A DNA stretch of 64,000 bases from Pseudomonas oryzihabitans (GCF_007665395.1 NZ_VDND01000002.1:124001-188000); one strand, 5' to 3'; counted from the stretch's first letter, positions 50,685-61,318 are shown. Numbers and translations are program-made. The notes: a model not told the origin generated them from the sequence alone.

Positions 50685-52319
50685 GTGCAGATTCTCTATA
50701 CCGCTCTGATCCTCTTGCTGATGGTGGGTGCCACCCGTCTCAGCGCCCACCTCATCCCCATTCCGCTGCCCCTGATCCAGGTGGTGGTCGGCGCCTTGCT
50801 CGCCTGGCCGACCCTGGGGCTGCACGTCGCCCTGGATCCCGAGCTGTTCCTGCTGCTGTTCATCCCGGCGCTGCTGTTCTCCGACGGCTGGCGCATGCCC
50901 AAGCGCGAGTTCTGGCGGCTGCGACGGCCCATCTTCGTGCTGGCCTTCGGCCTGGTGTTCCTCACGGTGCTGGGTGCCGGCTGGTTCCTGCACTGGATGC
51001 TGCATCTGCCCTGGGCGGTGGCCTTCGCCCTGGCCGCCGTACTGTCGCCCACCGATGCCGTGGCCGTTTCCAGCATCGTCCGGGGCCGCCTGCCCAGCGC
51101 GTTGCTGCACGTGATCCAGGGCGAGGCCCTGCTCAACGACGCCTCCGGTTTGGTGACCTTCAAGTTCGCCGTGGCGGCGGCCCTGACCGGCGTCTTCTCG
51201 CTGAGCCAGGCTAGCCTGGAATTCGTCATCGTCGCGGTGGGCGGTGTGCTGGTCGGTGGGGTCCTGAGCTGGCTGGTCGGCCGGGCACGGGCCTGGATGG
51301 TGGTCAAGCGGGGTTGGAGCGATGCCGCGCCCCATGTCGTCTTCATGCTGTTGCTGCCCTTTGCCGCCTATGTGCTGGCGGAGCGGCTGGGCGTCTCGGG
51401 CATCCTCTCGGCCGTCGCCGCCGGCATGATGCAGAGTCGCGTCGACATGCTGCCCCGGCAGACCGCCACCCGCCTGCTCAATCATAGCGTCTGGGGCCTG
51501 GTGGAGTTCGCCTTCAACGGTCTGGTGTTCCTCATCCTGGGGTTGCAACTCCCCGATATCCTGGCGGCGGCCCTGCCGGCCTCCCAACCGCTCTGGCCGG
51601 CCGCGGGCTGGCTGGGGCTCTATGTGCTGGGCGCCTACGCGGTGATCATGGCCATCCGCTTCGGGGTGATCCTCGGCTACTGGCACCTGAGCCAGCCTGG
51701 CGCGGGGCCCGTCACCGTCGCCGGCGATCCCCGCTACATCGCCGCCATCGCCTCGCTCAGTGGCGTACGCGGTGCGGTGACCCTGGCCGGTGTGCTGTCG
51801 CTGCCGCTGGTGCTGGCGGATGGCACGCCCTTTCCCCTGCGCGATGTGCTGGTGTTCATCGCCGCCGGGGTCATCCTGCTGTCACTGGTGGTGGCGAGCA
51901 TCGGCATCCCCTTGCTCCTGGCGCGGCTGCCGGAGCAATCCAACGACCTGCTGGAGCGCGAGCGCTGCGAGGTGCGGATCAACGCCGCCCGGGCCGCCAT
52001 CAGCGCCTTGGAAGACGTGGCATCCAGCGACGCCGACGAGCCGGCGAGGGCGGCGCTGCAGGCGGAGATCAAGGCCGGCATCATCGCGGAATTCCGCGAC
52101 GAACTGAGTTCCGCCGACGACAGCGAGGATGCCCGGACCCTGGCCCGGCAGCGGGATAGCCTGGATGGCGAGCTGCGCCTGCTCGCCATCCGCGCCCAGC
52201 GGCGCGAACTCTATCGGCTGCGCATCGCCGGGGTGATCGATGACCTGGTGGTCACAGAATTCCTGCGTGAACTGGATATCCAGGAGACCGCGCTGATGCG
52301 CGATCAGGGCAACCGCTAA
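50685..52319 (+). CDS. Sodium/proton antiporter, CPA1/NhaP type
   Basis: 544 residues. Twelve or so membrane helices fill residues 1-420; motifs VLSPTDAVAVSSI and GEALLNDASGLVTFKFA hold the conserved Asp pair of cation/proton antiporters. The C-terminal 120 residues are a cytoplasmic, helical, charged tail (SNDLLERERCEVRINAARAAI). It exports sodium (or potassium) in exchange for protons. GTG 50685 begins the first helix; the frame is open upstream but without membrane character. Its stop overlaps the dapC stop by 3-4 bp. Confidence 0.88.
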   Translation: MQILYTALILLLMVGATRLSAHLIPIPLPLIQVVVGALLAWPTLGLHVALDPELFLLLFIPALLFSDGWRMPKREFWRLRRPIFVLAFGLVFLTVLGAGWFLHWMLHLPWAVAFALAAVLSPTDAVAVSSIVRGRLPSALLHVIQGEALLNDASGLVTFKFAVAAALTGVFSLSQASLEFVIVAVGGVLVGGVLSWLVGRARAWMVVKRGWSDAAPHVVFMLLLPFAAYVLAERLGVSGILSAVAAGMMQSRVDMLPRQTATRLLNHSVWGLVEFAFNGLVFLILGLQLPDILAAALPASQPLWPAAGWLGLYVLGAYAVIMAIRFGVILGYWHLSQPGAGPVTVAGDPRYIAAIASLSGVRGAVTLAGVLSLPLVLADGTPFPLRDVLVFIAAGVILLSLVVASIGIPLLLARLPEQSNDLLERERCEVRINAARAAISALEDVASSDADEPARAALQAEIKAGIIAEFRDELSSADDSEDARTLARQRDSLDGELRLLAIRAQRRELYRLRIAGVIDDLVVTEFLRELDIQETALMRDQGNR

Positions 52320-53509
52320 CGGCTGCAGAAGCGGCGGATGCGCTCCGCCGCCTCCACGCATTCCGCCAGTGGCGCGACCAGCGCCATGCGTACCCGTCCG
52401 GCGCCGGGATTGATACCGTCGACTTCCCGCGACAGGTAGGACCCGGGCACCACGGTGACGTGTTCCCTGGCAAAGAGTTCGCGGGCGAAGCTTTCGTCAT
52501 CCCCCGGCGTCTTCGCCCAGAGGTAGAAGCCGCCGTCGGGCAGGGATACGTCGAGGCTGCCCTGCAGGACATCCAGCACGGCGGCGAACTTCTGCCGATA
52601 GAGGTCGCGGTTCTCGCGCACATGGACTTCGTCGCGCCAGGCGACGGCGCTGGCCTTCTGTACCTGCACCGGCATGGCGCAGCCATGGTAGGTGCGGTAG
52701 AGCAGGAAGCGCTTGAGAATGGCGGCGTCCCCCGCGACGAAGCCCGATCTCATGCCCGGCAGATTGGAGCGCTTGGACAGGCTGTGGAAGACCACGCAGC
52801 GGGCGAAGTCGCTACGACCCAACTCGGCGCAGGCGGTGAGCAGGCCGGGCGGTGGGCTGGCCTCGTCGAAGTAGAGTTCGCTGTAGCACTCGTCGGCGGC
52901 GATCACGAAGTCATGGCGATCGGCCAGTTCGATGAGCTGCTTCTGCGTCTCCAGCGGCAGCAGGGCCCCTGTGGGGTTGCCGGGCGAGCAGAGGAACAGC
53001 AGTTGGCAGCGCTGCCAGACCTCGTCCGGCACGCTGTCGAAGTCCGGGTTGAAGCCATTATCGTCGAGGCACGGCAGGTAGTGGGGCTCGGCCCCGGCCA
53101 GCAGCGCGGCACCTTCGTAGATCTGATAGAAGGGGTTGGGACTGAGCACCAGGCCCCCCTGGTCGCGCTCCACCACCGCCTGGGTGAAGGAGAACAGCGC
53201 TTCCCGGGTGCCGGTGACCGGCAGCACGTGGCGTGCCGGGTCCAGCCAGCCTGCCGGCACGGCGAAGCGCTGGCCGGCCCAGGCGGCGATGGCTTCGCGC
53301 AGGTCGGCGATGCCGAGGGTGGTAGGGTAGACCGCCAGTTGATCCAGGTTGGCCGTCAGGGCTTCGGCGACGAAGGCGGGTGCCGGGTGCTTGGGCTCGC
53401 CGATCGACAGCGGAATGGGCTTGAGGGCGGCCGGGGCGGTAACGCCGGCGAGCAGGGCGCGGAGCTTCTCGAACGGATAGGGGGGCAGCAGGTCGAGGGT
53501 GGGATTCAT
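52316..53509 (-). CDS. dapC: Succinyldiaminopimelate transaminase DapC
   Basis: 397 residues, PLP fold type I. The PLP lysine is in HSLSKRSNLPGMRSGF; CSPGNPTGALLP and AADECYSELYF are conserved. It makes N-succinyl-LL-2-amino-6-oxopimelate's amino derivative in lysine/diaminopimelate synthesis. Follows glnD by about 30 bp on the same strand; overlaps the antiporter stop in convergent orientation. Confidence 0.92.
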   Translation of the reverse strand: MNPTLDLLPPYPFEKLRALLAGVTAPAALKPIPLSIGEPKHPAPAFVAEALTANLDQLAVYPTTLGIADLREAIAAWAGQRFAVPAGWLDPARHVLPVTGTREALFSFTQAVVERDQGGLVLSPNPFYQIYEGAALLAGAEPHYLPCLDDNGFNPDFDSVPDEVWQRCQLLFLCSPGNPTGALLPLETQKQLIELADRHDFVIAADECYSELYFDEASPPPGLLTACAELGRSDFARCVVFHSLSKRSNLPGMRSGFVAGDAAILKRFLLYRTYHGCAMPVQVQKASAVAWRDEVHVRENRDLYRQKFAAVLDVLQGSLDVSLPDGGFYLWAKTPGDDESFARELFAREHVTVVPGSYLSREVDGINPGAGRVRMALVAPLAECVEAAERIRRFCSR

Positions 53510-53542
53510 CGTCGGGTGGTCCTTCGTTCGAGGCGCTAGGGT

Positions 53543-56242
53543 CTAGATGCTGATGCGGCTGAGCGGTGTCTGGCGGTCCGGCTCGCCCAGTTGCTTGATC
53601 AGGGCTTGCTGGACGGCGGCGCACAGGCTGGGGTCCGACAGCGGGCGGCCGTCGGCGTCGGTGACGTAGAAGACGTCCTCCACGCGCTCGCCGAGGGTGG
53701 CGATCTTGGCGTTGAGCACGGACAGGTCGAAATCGAGGAAGATCCGTCCCACCCGGGCCAGCAGGCCGGGACGGTCCGGCGCCGTCAGTTCGATCAGGCT
53801 CGCCGAGCGCGCGGTGTCGGTATAGATGTTCACCTGGGGGGAGAAGGCGAAATGCTTGAGCTGCCGGGTGACCCGCCGGTTGATGATGCTCGGGTACTCC
53901 TCCGGATGCTTGAGCGCCTCGATCAGGCCGGCGCGGATCTGGGCGATGCGTGCCGGGTTGTTGCCGATCGAGCCGCCATCGGTATCCAGCACGATGTAGG
54001 TGTCCAGGGTGAACTGGCTGGTGGAGGTGATGATGCGTGCGTCCTGAATGTTCAGGTTGAGCTGGTCCATCACCGCCACGGTCACCGCGAAGAAGTCGTG
54101 CTGGTCGGCCGCATAGATGAAGATCTGGGTACCGCCCTCGGAGTCGCGCTGGGTGGTTTCGCGGATCAATACCAGGGGCTCGGCGGTATCGCCGTGGCCG
54201 AGGATGGCCTCGGTATGCCAGGCCACGTCCAGCGCGGTATGGCGCAGGAAATAGGCATCTCCCAGCTGGGACCAGAGCTGCTCGGCGGCATCGGCATCCA
54301 CCCCGCGGCGCATCAGGGTATCCAGCGCCGATTGCTGGGTGCTGCGGATCTGCTCCTCACGGTTGACCGGGTTTTCCAGGCCCCGGCGCAGGGCGCGCTT
54401 GGTCTCGGTGTAGAGCTGGCGAAGCAGGGTCGCGCGCCAGGAGTTCCACAGCGAGGGGTTGGTCGCGGTGATATCGGCCACTGTGAGGACGTAGAGATAG
54501 TCCAGGTGCGTGTGATCGCCCACGGTCAGGGCGAAGTCGTGGATCACCTGCGGATCGGACAGGTCCTTGCGCTGGGCGGTGGTGGACATCACCAGGTGGT
54601 TGCGCACCAGCCAGCTGACCAAGCGGGTGTCCCAGTCCGGCAGCTGATGGCGCCGGCCGAAGGCTTCCACGTCCGCCGCGCCCAGTTCCGAGTGGTCCCC
54701 ACCGCGGCCCTTGGCGATGTCGTGGTACAGCCCGGCGATATAGATCAGCTCCGGCTTGGGCAGCTTGTGGATCACCCGGGTCGCCAGCGGATACTTCTCG
54801 GCCAGGACGTCGTAGCTCATCTTGCGCAGGTGCTTGATGAGGTTGAGGGTGTGGGCATCCACCGTATAGATGTGGAAGAGGTCGTGCTGCATCTGGCCGA
54901 CGATCTGGCCGAATTCGGGCAGGTAGAGACCCAGCAGTCCGTAGCGGTTCATCCGGCGCAGGTTGCGATGGATGCCGGATTCGCTCTTGAGCAATTCGAT
55001 GAACAGGCTGGTATTGCGAATGTCCTGGCGGAAGGCGTCGTCGATCAGCGAGCGGCTGTCGCGCAACAGGCGGATGGTGCCGGCGCTGGGCCCCTTGATC
55101 TCAGGATTCTGCGCCAGCAGGACGAACAGCTCCATCAGGGCGAAGGGGGTGCGCAAGAACACCTGGGGGTGCACCACCTCCAGATAGCCATTGCGGATCT
55201 GGAATCTGTTGTTGAGCGGGATCGCCGCGGCGGGCACCTGCTCGTCGCGCAGATTCACTTCCTCGAAGTGCTGCATCACCACATCGCTGAGCTGGGAGAC
55301 GTCCATCACCACCCGGTAGTACTTCTGCATGAAGCGCTCTACCGCCAGCTTGGCGTCGTTGTCCTCGTAGCCGAGCAGGTTGGCGATGCGCCGCTGGTGG
55401 TCGAACAGCAGCCGATCTTCGGCACGACCGGCGAGCATGTGCAGGGCGTAGCGGACCTTCCACAGGTATTCCTGCGCCGAGATCAGCAGCCCGCATTCGC
55501 TTTCGGTCAGGAAGCCTTGGCCCACCAGGGCCTGCAGATTGAGGGTGCCGAACTGGCGGCGGGCGATCCACAGCAGCGTCTGGATGTCGCGCAGGCCACC
55601 CGGCGAGCCCTTCACATTGGGCTCGAGGTTGTATTCGGTGTCGTTGTACTTGGCGTGGCGCGCGCTCTGCTCGGCACGCTTGGCCAGATAGAAGGCGCGT
55701 CCGGGCCAGAGGTGCTCGACGCTGGTCGCCGCCAGCATCGCCTGGCGCAGCGGTTCGGGGCCGGCCAGGGTGCGGCTTTCCATCAGGTTGGTGATCACCG
55801 TCAGGTCGGCCAGCGCCTCGGTGGCGCATTCGCGCAGGGATCTCACGCTTTGCCCCACGGCCAGGCCGACGTCCCACAGTAGGGTCAGGAAGCCCTCGAT
55901 GGACTCGCGGAAGCGCTCCTGCTCTTCTTCGGCGAGCAGGATCAGCAGGTCGATGTCCGAGTGCGGGTGCAATTCACCGCGGCCATAGCCCCCCACCGCC
56001 AGCAAGGCGATGCCGTCGGCGGGCCACTCGAAGCGATTCCAGGCCGCGACCAGCATCTGGTCGATGAACCAGGCACGGTCCTCGACCAGCCGGCGCACGC
56101 TGCGGCCCGCCAGGAAGCGGGCATCGAGGGTGGCGTTCGCGGCCCGGATGAATTTCTTGAAGGCCGCGATAGGGCTGGCTTTCAGCGAAAGCTCAGCCTG
56201 GAACTGGCCGGCGTCGAACAACTCCGAATCGACCTGGGGCAT
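53543..56242 (-). CDS. glnD: Bifunctional PII uridylyltransferase/uridylyl-removing enzyme GlnD
   Basis: 899 residues. Nucleotidyltransferase motif [19 protein letters not shown] near residues 85-103; HD phosphohydrolase motif [17 protein letters not shown] near 508; two C-terminal ACT domains that sense glutamine. It sets nitrogen status through PII. Between map (10 bp gap) and dapC, as usual in pseudomonads. Confidence 0.96.
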   Translation of the reverse strand: MPQVDSELFDAGQFQAELSLKASPIAAFKKFIRAANATLDARFLAGRSVRRLVEDRAWFIDQMLVAAWNRFEWPADGIALLAVGGYGRGELHPHSDIDLLILLAEEEQERFRESIEGFLTLLWDVGLAVGQSVRSLRECATEALADLTVITNLMESRTLAGPEPLRQAMLAATSVEHLWPGRAFYLAKRAEQSARHAKYNDTEYNLEPNVKGSPGGLRDIQTLLWIARRQFGTLNLQALVGQGFLTESECGLLISAQEYLWKVRYALHMLAGRAEDRLLFDHQRRIANLLGYEDNDAKLAVERFMQKYYRVVMDVSQLSDVVMQHFEEVNLRDEQVPAAAIPLNNRFQIRNGYLEVVHPQVFLRTPFALMELFVLLAQNPEIKGPSAGTIRLLRDSRSLIDDAFRQDIRNTSLFIELLKSESGIHRNLRRMNRYGLLGLYLPEFGQIVGQMQHDLFHIYTVDAHTLNLIKHLRKMSYDVLAEKYPLATRVIHKLPKPELIYIAGLYHDIAKGRGGDHSELGAADVEAFGRRHQLPDWDTRLVSWLVRNHLVMSTTAQRKDLSDPQVIHDFALTVGDHTHLDYLYVLTVADITATNPSLWNSWRATLLRQLYTETKRALRRGLENPVNREEQIRSTQQSALDTLMRRGVDADAAEQLWSQLGDAYFLRHTALDVAWHTEAILGHGDTAEPLVLIRETTQRDSEGGTQIFIYAADQHDFFAVTVAVMDQLNLNIQDARIITSTSQFTLDTYIVLDTDGGSIGNNPARIAQIRAGLIEALKHPEEYPSIINRRVTRQLKHFAFSPQVNIYTDTARSASLIELTAPDRPGLLARVGRIFLDFDLSVLNAKIATLGERVEDVFYVTDADGRPLSDPSLCAAVQQALIKQLGEPDRQTPLSRISI

Positions 56243-56252
56243 GGGCGCTCAC

Positions 56253-57035
56253 TCACGCAGAAACGCGGGGAAAGGTTTCGTCCTTTCTCAGGGTCAGGAT
56301 CTCGTAACCCTGGTCGGTGACCAGCACCGTGTGCTCCCACTGCGCGGACAGCTTGCGGTCCTTGGTGATGGCGGTCCAGCCGTCGCCCAGCAGGCGGGTC
56401 TCGTAGCGACCCTGGTTGATCATCGGCTCGATGGTGAAGATCATCCCGGCTTGCAGCTCGAGGCCCGTGCCGGCGCGCCCGTAGTGCACCACCTGTGGTT
56501 CCTCGTGGAAGCCCTTGCCGATGCCATGGCCGCAGTATTCGCGGACCACCGAGAAGCCGTTCTTCTCGGCGTGCTTCTGGATGATCTCGCCGATGTCGCC
56601 CAGGCGCGCGCCCGGACGGACCAGGGAGATGCCCTTGTAGAGGCATTCCTGGGTGACCTGGCAGAGCCGGTCGGCCCATTCGGGGACGTCGCCCACCAGG
56701 TACATCTTGCTGGTATCGCCGTGATAGCCGTCTTTGATCACGGTGATGTCCACGTTCATGATGTCGCCGGCCTTGAGCGGCTTGTCATTGGGAATGCCAT
56801 GGCAGACCACGTGGTTCAGCGAGGTGCAGATGGATTTAGGGTAGCCCTTGTAATTCAACGGGGCAGGGATGGCCTGCTGCACGTTGACGATGTAGTCGTG
56901 GGCCAGCCGATCCAGTTCTTCGGTGGTGATGCCGGGACGCACGTGCTCGTCCAGCATTTCGAGCACCTCGGCGGCCAACTGGCCGGCGATGCGCATCTTG
57001 GCGATGTCTTCGGGGGTCTTCAGGATGACGGTCAT
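56253..57035 (-). CDS. map: Type I methionine aminopeptidase
   Basis: 260 residues, pita-bread fold. Metal ligands are in VDITVIKDGYHGDTSK (two Asp), GHGIGKGFHEEP (His), IEPMI (Glu) and TVLVT-linked Glu later. It removes the initiator methionine from new proteins. Divergent from rpsB with 285 bp between. Confidence 0.96.
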   Translation of the reverse strand: MTVILKTPEDIAKMRIAGQLAAEVLEMLDEHVRPGITTEELDRLAHDYIVNVQQAIPAPLNYKGYPKSICTSLNHVVCHGIPNDKPLKAGDIMNVDITVIKDGYHGDTSKMYLVGDVPEWADRLCQVTQECLYKGISLVRPGARLGDIGEIIQKHAEKNGFSVVREYCGHGIGKGFHEEPQVVHYGRAGTGLELQAGMIFTIEPMINQGRYETRLLGDGWTAITKDRKLSAQWEHTVLVTDQGYEILTLRKDETFPRVSA

Positions 57036-57176
57036 CGGAAATCTCTAGGTATCACGCCGGGCGTTAGCTTTCGATCCGCTATTCTATCAGAGCTGGTGCC
57101 TGCGCTGTGGCCGCCGGCGGTACCCCGGACCTCCGGTATCTGGCAATCGTCGCTGGTGGTATCCGGGAAGTCGTGA

Positions 57177-57182
57177 TATAAA
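57177..57182 (+). promoter_or_regulatory. Probable -10 element of the rpsB promoter
   Basis: TATAAA lies 138 bp before the rpsB ATG and is followed by a GC-rich discriminator (GTCGCGCGC), typical of growth-rate- and ppGpp-controlled promoters. The -35 region is weak. Confidence 0.45.
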
Positions 57183-57230
57183 GTCGCGCGCTTTTTCGGG
57201 GCTATGCCCTTCAGCGCTCCTAACCCCACA

Positions 57231-57289
57231 CACGCATCGACACGATGACCTGGGTGCTTCCCGAGGGAAGTTGGTCATTGGGATGCGTG
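57231..57289 (+). promoter_or_regulatory. Structured rpsB leader (probable S2 autoregulation element)
   Basis: Three nested stems are visible: outer CACGCATC/GATGCGTG, middle ATGACC/GGTCAT and inner CTTCCC/GGGAAG with a 2-nt loop. It ends about 32 nt before the rpsB ATG. Gammaproteobacterial rpsB mRNAs carry a leader bound by S2 that represses rpsB-tsf; this fits by position and form. Confidence 0.7.
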
Positions 57290-57320
57290 GAGGCCCAACC
57301 CGACTACGAGGAACATCTAA

Positions 57321-58058
57321 ATGTCTCAAGTCTCCATGCGTGACATGCTGAAAGCCGGCGTGCATTTCGGCCACCAAACCCGTTACTGGAACCCGAAGAT
57401 GGGCAAGTACATCTTCGGCGCGCGTAACAAGATCCACATCATCAACCTCGAAAAGACCCTGCCGATGTTCAACGAGGCTCTGACCTTCGTTGAGCGCCTG
57501 GCCTCCGGCAAGAACAAGATCCTGTTCGTCGGTACCAAGCGCGCAGCCGGCAAGATCGTTCGTGAAGAAGCCGCTCGTTGCGGTCAGCCCTTCGTCGACC
57601 ACCGCTGGTTGGGCGGCATGCTGACCAACTACAAGACCATCCGTGCTTCGATCAAGCGTCTGCGCGAGCTGGAAATCCAGTCCCAGGACGGTACTTTCGA
57701 CAAGCTGACCAAGAAAGAAGCCCTGATGCGCACCCGCGACCTCGAGAAGCTCGAGCGCAGCCTGGGTGGTATCAAGGACATGGGCGGCCTGCCGGACGCG
57801 CTGTTCGTGGTCGACGTCGACCACGAGCGCATCGCCATCACCGAAGCCAACAAGCTGGGCATCCCGGTCATCGGCGTGGTCGATACCAACAGCAGCCCTG
57901 AAGGTGTGGACTACATCATCCCCGGTAACGACGACGCCTTCCGTGCTGTCACTCTGTACCTGAGCAGCGTTGCCGATGCCGTGATCCGTGGCGGCAACAA
58001 CGGTGGTGCGGGTGAGCAATTCGTCGAAGAAGCCGCTGCCGAAGCCGTCGAGGGCTGA
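57321..58058 (+). CDS. rpsB: 30S ribosomal protein S2
   Basis: 245 residues, normal for Pseudomonas S2. Signature [22 protein letters not shown] in part, and [21 protein letters not shown]. It joins the small subunit late and helps S1 binding. A structured leader precedes it and an attenuator-like hairpin follows before tsf. Confidence 0.98.
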   Translation: MSQVSMRDMLKAGVHFGHQTRYWNPKMGKYIFGARNKIHIINLEKTLPMFNEALTFVERLASGKNKILFVGTKRAAGKIVREEAARCGQPFVDHRWLGGMLTNYKTIRASIKRLRELEIQSQDGTFDKLTKKEALMRTRDLEKLERSLGGIKDMGGLPDALFVVDVDHERIAITEANKLGIPVIGVVDTNSSPEGVDYIIPGNDDAFRAVTLYLSSVADAVIRGGNNGGAGEQFVEEAAAEAVEG

Positions 58059-58097
58059 GCGAGTCGACCCCTAGGGTCGAGCGGTTCGACGAGCGAG

Positions 58098-58119
58098 AAG
58101 GGGGCCTAGCCCCCTTTTT
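58098..58119 (+). terminator. Hairpin between rpsB and tsf
   Basis: AAGGGGGC pairs with GCCCCCTT around a 3-nt loop and is followed by T5. This is a full intrinsic-terminator form inside the rpsB-tsf operon; in E. coli a comparable structure lets only part of transcription continue to tsf. Confidence 0.8.
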
Positions 58120-58190
58120 GCCTACTGGCGTTTCATTGGCTCCGCCATCGTGCGGAGTGACCTCGAAACCGATTCAAGAGGATTTCAAAC

Positions 58191-59060
58191 ATGGCAGAAA
58201 TCACTGCAGCCCTGGTCAAAGAACTGCGCGAGCGCACCGGCCAAGGCATGATGGATTGCAAGAAGGCCCTGGCCGCTGCCGGTGGCGACATCGAGAAGGC
58301 CATCGACGACATGCGTGCCGCGGGCGCCATCAAGGCCGCCAAGAAAGCCGGTAACGTGGCTGCCGAAGGCTCCATCGCGGTCAAGGTTGCCGATGACCAC
58401 AAGGCTGCCGTCATCATCGAAGTCAACTCCCAGACCGATTTCCTGGCTCTGCAGGACGACTTCAAGGGCTTCGTCGCCGCCAGTCTGGACAAGGCTTTCA
58501 CCGAGAAGATGAGCGACGCCGCTCCGCTGATCGCCGCCCAGGAAGGCGCGCGTGAAGCCCTGGTCGCCAAGTGCGGCGAGAACGTCAACATCCGTCGTCT
58601 GACCCGCGTCGAAGGCGATGTGGTCGGTGCCTACCTGCACGGTCACCGCATCGGTGTGGTCGTCACCCTGCAGGGTGGCACCGCCGAGCTGGCCAAGGAA
58701 ATCGCCATGCACGTCGCGGCGAGCAATCCGCAGTTCCTGAATCCCTCCCAGGTTTCCGAAGAAGCCGTCGCCAAGGAAAAGGAAATCTTCCTGGCGCTGA
58801 ATGCCGACAAGATCGCCGGCAAGCCGGAAAACATCGTGGAGAACATGGTCAAGGGTCGTATCAACAAGTTCCTGGCCGAAGCCAGCCTGGTTGAGCAGCC
58901 CTTCATCAAGGATCCGGAAGTCAAGGTCGGCGAACTGGCCAAGAAGGCCGGTGCCGAGATCGTCTCCTTCGTGCGTTACGAAGTGGGCGAGGGCATCGAG
59001 AAGGCTGAAGTCGACTTCGCTGCCGAAGTGGCTGCCCAGCTGGCTGCCAGCAAGCAGTAA
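58191..59060 (+). CDS. tsf: Elongation factor Ts
   Basis: 289 residues. N-terminal KELRERTGQGMMDCKKAL is the EF-Tu contact; TDFVAR-type segment appears as NSQTDFLALQDDFKGF. It exchanges GDP on EF-Tu. Standard place after rpsB. AGAGGA-like site before ATG 58191. Confidence 0.97.
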   Translation: MAEITAALVKELRERTGQGMMDCKKALAAAGGDIEKAIDDMRAAGAIKAAKKAGNVAAEGSIAVKVADDHKAAVIIEVNSQTDFLALQDDFKGFVAASLDKAFTEKMSDAAPLIAAQEGAREALVAKCGENVNIRRLTRVEGDVVGAYLHGHRIGVVVTLQGGTAELAKEIAMHVAASNPQFLNPSQVSEEAVAKEKEIFLALNADKIAGKPENIVENMVKGRINKFLAEASLVEQPFIKDPEVKVGELAKKAGAEIVSFVRYEVGEGIEKAEVDFAAEVAAQLAASKQ

Positions 59061-59083
59061 GCCCGGCATCCGCCGTTGACCAG

Positions 59084-59115
59084 GAGGCCGCCCGCTTCGA
59101 GCGCGCGGCCTCTTT
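59084..59115 (+). terminator. Intrinsic terminator after tsf
   Basis: GAGGCCGC and GCGGCCTC form an 8-bp stem followed by TTTGT, 24 nt past the tsf stop. It separates rpsB-tsf from pyrH. Confidence 0.75.
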
Positions 59116-59252
59116 GTCAAATTGGAAGGCAGGTCTAGTTTCTCGTCTTCCAAGGAGTTTTTTGCCGATTGGAGTGAACGCAACTGCGGTTGTGCTTTCC
59201 TATCGCTGGATCAAAATCCCCCGCACATGTTCATCGCCACAGGAGAGAGTGA

Positions 59253-59996
59253 ATGGCACAGCAGATAAGTGGTCGCCAACCCCGTTACAAGCGTATTCTG
59301 CTGAAGCTCAGTGGCGAAGCCCTGATGGGAAGTGAAGACTTCGGGATCGATCCGAAGGTGCTGGACCGCATGTCGCTGGAAATCGGCCAGCTGGTGGGTA
59401 TCGGTGTCCAGGTCGGCCTGGTGATCGGTGGTGGCAACCTGTTCCGCGGTGCGGCCCTGTCCGCCGTCGGGATGGACCGGGTGACCGGTGACCACATGGG
59501 CATGCTGGCTACCGTGATGAACGCCCTGGCCATGCGTGACGCCCTGGAGCGCTCCAACATTCCCGCGACGGTGATGTCCGCGATCTCCATGGTCGGCGTG
59601 ACCGACCAGTACGATCGCCGCAAGGCCCTGCGCCAGCTGAAGGATGGCGAGGTGGTCATCTTCTCCGCCGGTACCGGCAATCCGTTCTTCACCACCGATT
59701 CCGCCGCCTGCTTGCGCGCGATCGAGGTGGAAGCCGACTTGGTGCTCAAGGCCACCAAGGTGGATGGTGTATACACGGCGGATCCCTTCAAGGATCCCAA
59801 TGCCGAAAAATTCGAGCGCCTGACCTACGACGAGGTGCTCGACCGCAAGCTGGGTGTCATGGATCTCACGGCCATCTGCCTGTGCCGTGACCACAACATG
59901 CCGCTGCGGGTCTTCAACATGAACAAGCCCGGCGCCCTGCTCAACATCGTGGTGGGTGGTGGCGAGGGTACCCTGATCGAGGAGGGAGCAGCATGA
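59253..59996 (+). CDS. pyrH: Uridylate kinase
   Basis: 247 residues, amino-acid kinase fold: [24 protein letters not shown] and [13 protein letters not shown] are conserved. Makes UDP from UMP and is regulated by GTP and UTP. AGGAGAGAG precedes ATG 59253. It overlaps frr by 4 bp. Confidence 0.97.
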   Translation: MAQQISGRQPRYKRILLKLSGEALMGSEDFGIDPKVLDRMSLEIGQLVGIGVQVGLVIGGGNLFRGAALSAVGMDRVTGDHMGMLATVMNALAMRDALERSNIPATVMSAISMVGVTDQYDRRKALRQLKDGEVVIFSAGTGNPFFTTDSAACLRAIEVEADLVLKATKVDGVYTADPFKDPNAEKFERLTYDEVLDRKLGVMDLTAICLCRDHNMPLRVFNMNKPGALLNIVVGGGEGTLIEEGAA

Positions 59997-60550
59997 TCGA
60001 CGAGATCAAGAAGGATGCGCAGGCGCGCATGACCAAGACCCTGGAAGCCCTGGGCCACGCCTTTGCCAAGATCCGTACCGGGCGCGCTCATCCGAGCATC
60101 CTGGATAGCGTGATGGTGTCCTACTACGGTAGCGACACCCCGCTGCGCCAGGTCGCCAACGTCACCGTCGAGGATTCGCGGACCCTGGCGCTGAGCGTGT
60201 TCGACAAGAGCATGATCCAGGCCGTGGAAAAGGCCATCATGACCTCCGACCTGGGCCTCAACCCGGCCACCGCGGGCACCACCATTCGTGTGCCGATGCC
60301 GGCGCTGACCGAGGAAACCCGCAAGGGCTTCACCAAGCAGGCGCGTGCCGAGGCCGAGCAGGCGCGGGTCTCCGTGCGCAACATCCGCCGCGATGCCCTG
60401 GCTCAGCTCAAGGATCTGCTCAAGGAAAAGGAAATCAGCGAAGACGAGGACCGTCGCGCCCAGGACGAGGTCCAGAAGCTGACGGACAAGTACGTCGCCG
60501 AGGTGGACAAGGCGCTGGAGGCCAAGGAAACCGACTTGATGGCTGTTTGA
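59993..60550 (+). CDS. frr: Ribosome recycling factor
   Basis: 185 residues, the standard RRF length, with domain I three-helix bundle and [27 protein letters not shown] in domain II. With EF-G it splits post-termination ribosomes. ATGA overlap with pyrH indicates coupling. Confidence 0.97.
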   Translation: MIDEIKKDAQARMTKTLEALGHAFAKIRTGRAHPSILDSVMVSYYGSDTPLRQVANVTVEDSRTLALSVFDKSMIQAVEKAIMTSDLGLNPATAGTTIRVPMPALTEETRKGFTKQARAEAEQARVSVRNIRRDALAQLKDLLKEKEISEDEDRRAQDEVQKLTDKYVAEVDKALEAKETDLMAV

Positions 60551-60568
60551 CAACGGTTGGGACGTAAC

Positions 60569-61318
60569 ATGGGCATGAGCAAGCCAGGCAAGGTGGTGCC
60601 GCGTCACGTGGCGATCATCATGGATGGGAACAACCGCTGGGCGCGTCGTCGGCTGCTGCCGGGCGTCGCCGGTCACAAGGCCGGCGTGGACGCCGTACGC
60701 GCCGTCATCGAGGTCTGCGGCGACGCGGGCGTCGAGGTGCTGACGCTGTTCGCCTTTTCCAGCGAGAACTGGCGGCGTCCGGCCGACGAGGTCGGTGCCC
60801 TGATGGAGCTCTTCCTGTCCGCGCTGCGGCGTGAGGCCAAGAAGCTGCACCAGAACGGCATCCGGCTGCGCATCGTCGGCGACCGCTCGCTGTTCCATCC
60901 GGAACTGCAGGCGGCGATGGCGGAAGTCGAGGCGCTCACGGCCCATCACACTCGTTTCGTGCTGCAGATCGCCGCCAACTACGGGGGGCAGTGGGATATC
61001 ACCCAGGCCGCCCAGCAGTTGGCGGTGCAGGTCCAGCAGGGTGCGCTGCAGCCGGGCGATATCACGCCGGAGTTGCTGCAGGGCTGTCTGGCGACCGCCG
61101 ACCTGCCGCTGCCCGACCTGTGCATCCGCACCGGGGGCGAGCGACGGGTGAGCAATTTCCTGCTCTGGCAGATCGCCTATGCCGAGCTGTACTTCTCCGA
61201 CCTGTTCTGGCCGGACTTCAAGCACGAGGCCATGCAGGCCGCGCTGGCCGATTTCGCCACCCGCCAACGGCGGTTCGGGCGGACCTGCGAACAGGTGGAA
61301 GCGGAGCTACGCGCCTAA
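60569..61318 (+). CDS. uppS: Undecaprenyl diphosphate synthase
   Basis: 249 residues. Catalytic Asp in HVAIIMDGNNRWARRR; RTGGERRVSNFLLWQ and the C-terminal YSELYFS-type motif (YAELYFSDLFWPDF). Makes the C55 lipid carrier for peptidoglycan and LPS O-antigen. ATG 60569 or 60575 are both possible; no strong site separates them. It overlaps cdsA by one base. Confidence 0.95.
   Translation: MGMSKPGKVVPRHVAIIMDGNNRWARRRLLPGVAGHKAGVDAVRAVIEVCGDAGVEVLTLFAFSSENWRRPADEVGALMELFLSALRREAKKLHQNGIRLRIVGDRSLFHPELQAAMAEVEALTAHHTRFVLQIAANYGGQWDITQAAQQLAVQVQQGALQPGDITPELLQGCLATADLPLPDLCIRTGGERRVSNFLLWQIAYAELYFSDLFWPDFKHEAMQAALADFATRQRRFGRTCEQVEAELRA

Noticed and set aside
53591-55882. 763-codon open frame on the plus strand inside glnD
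   Set aside because: Antisense of a well-supported gene; composition is that of a GC-rich shadow frame, with no recognisable motif.
57036-57320. tRNA or small RNA gene before rpsB
   Set aside because: The stems nest into one leader structure next to the rpsB start; there is no cloverleaf or CCA end.
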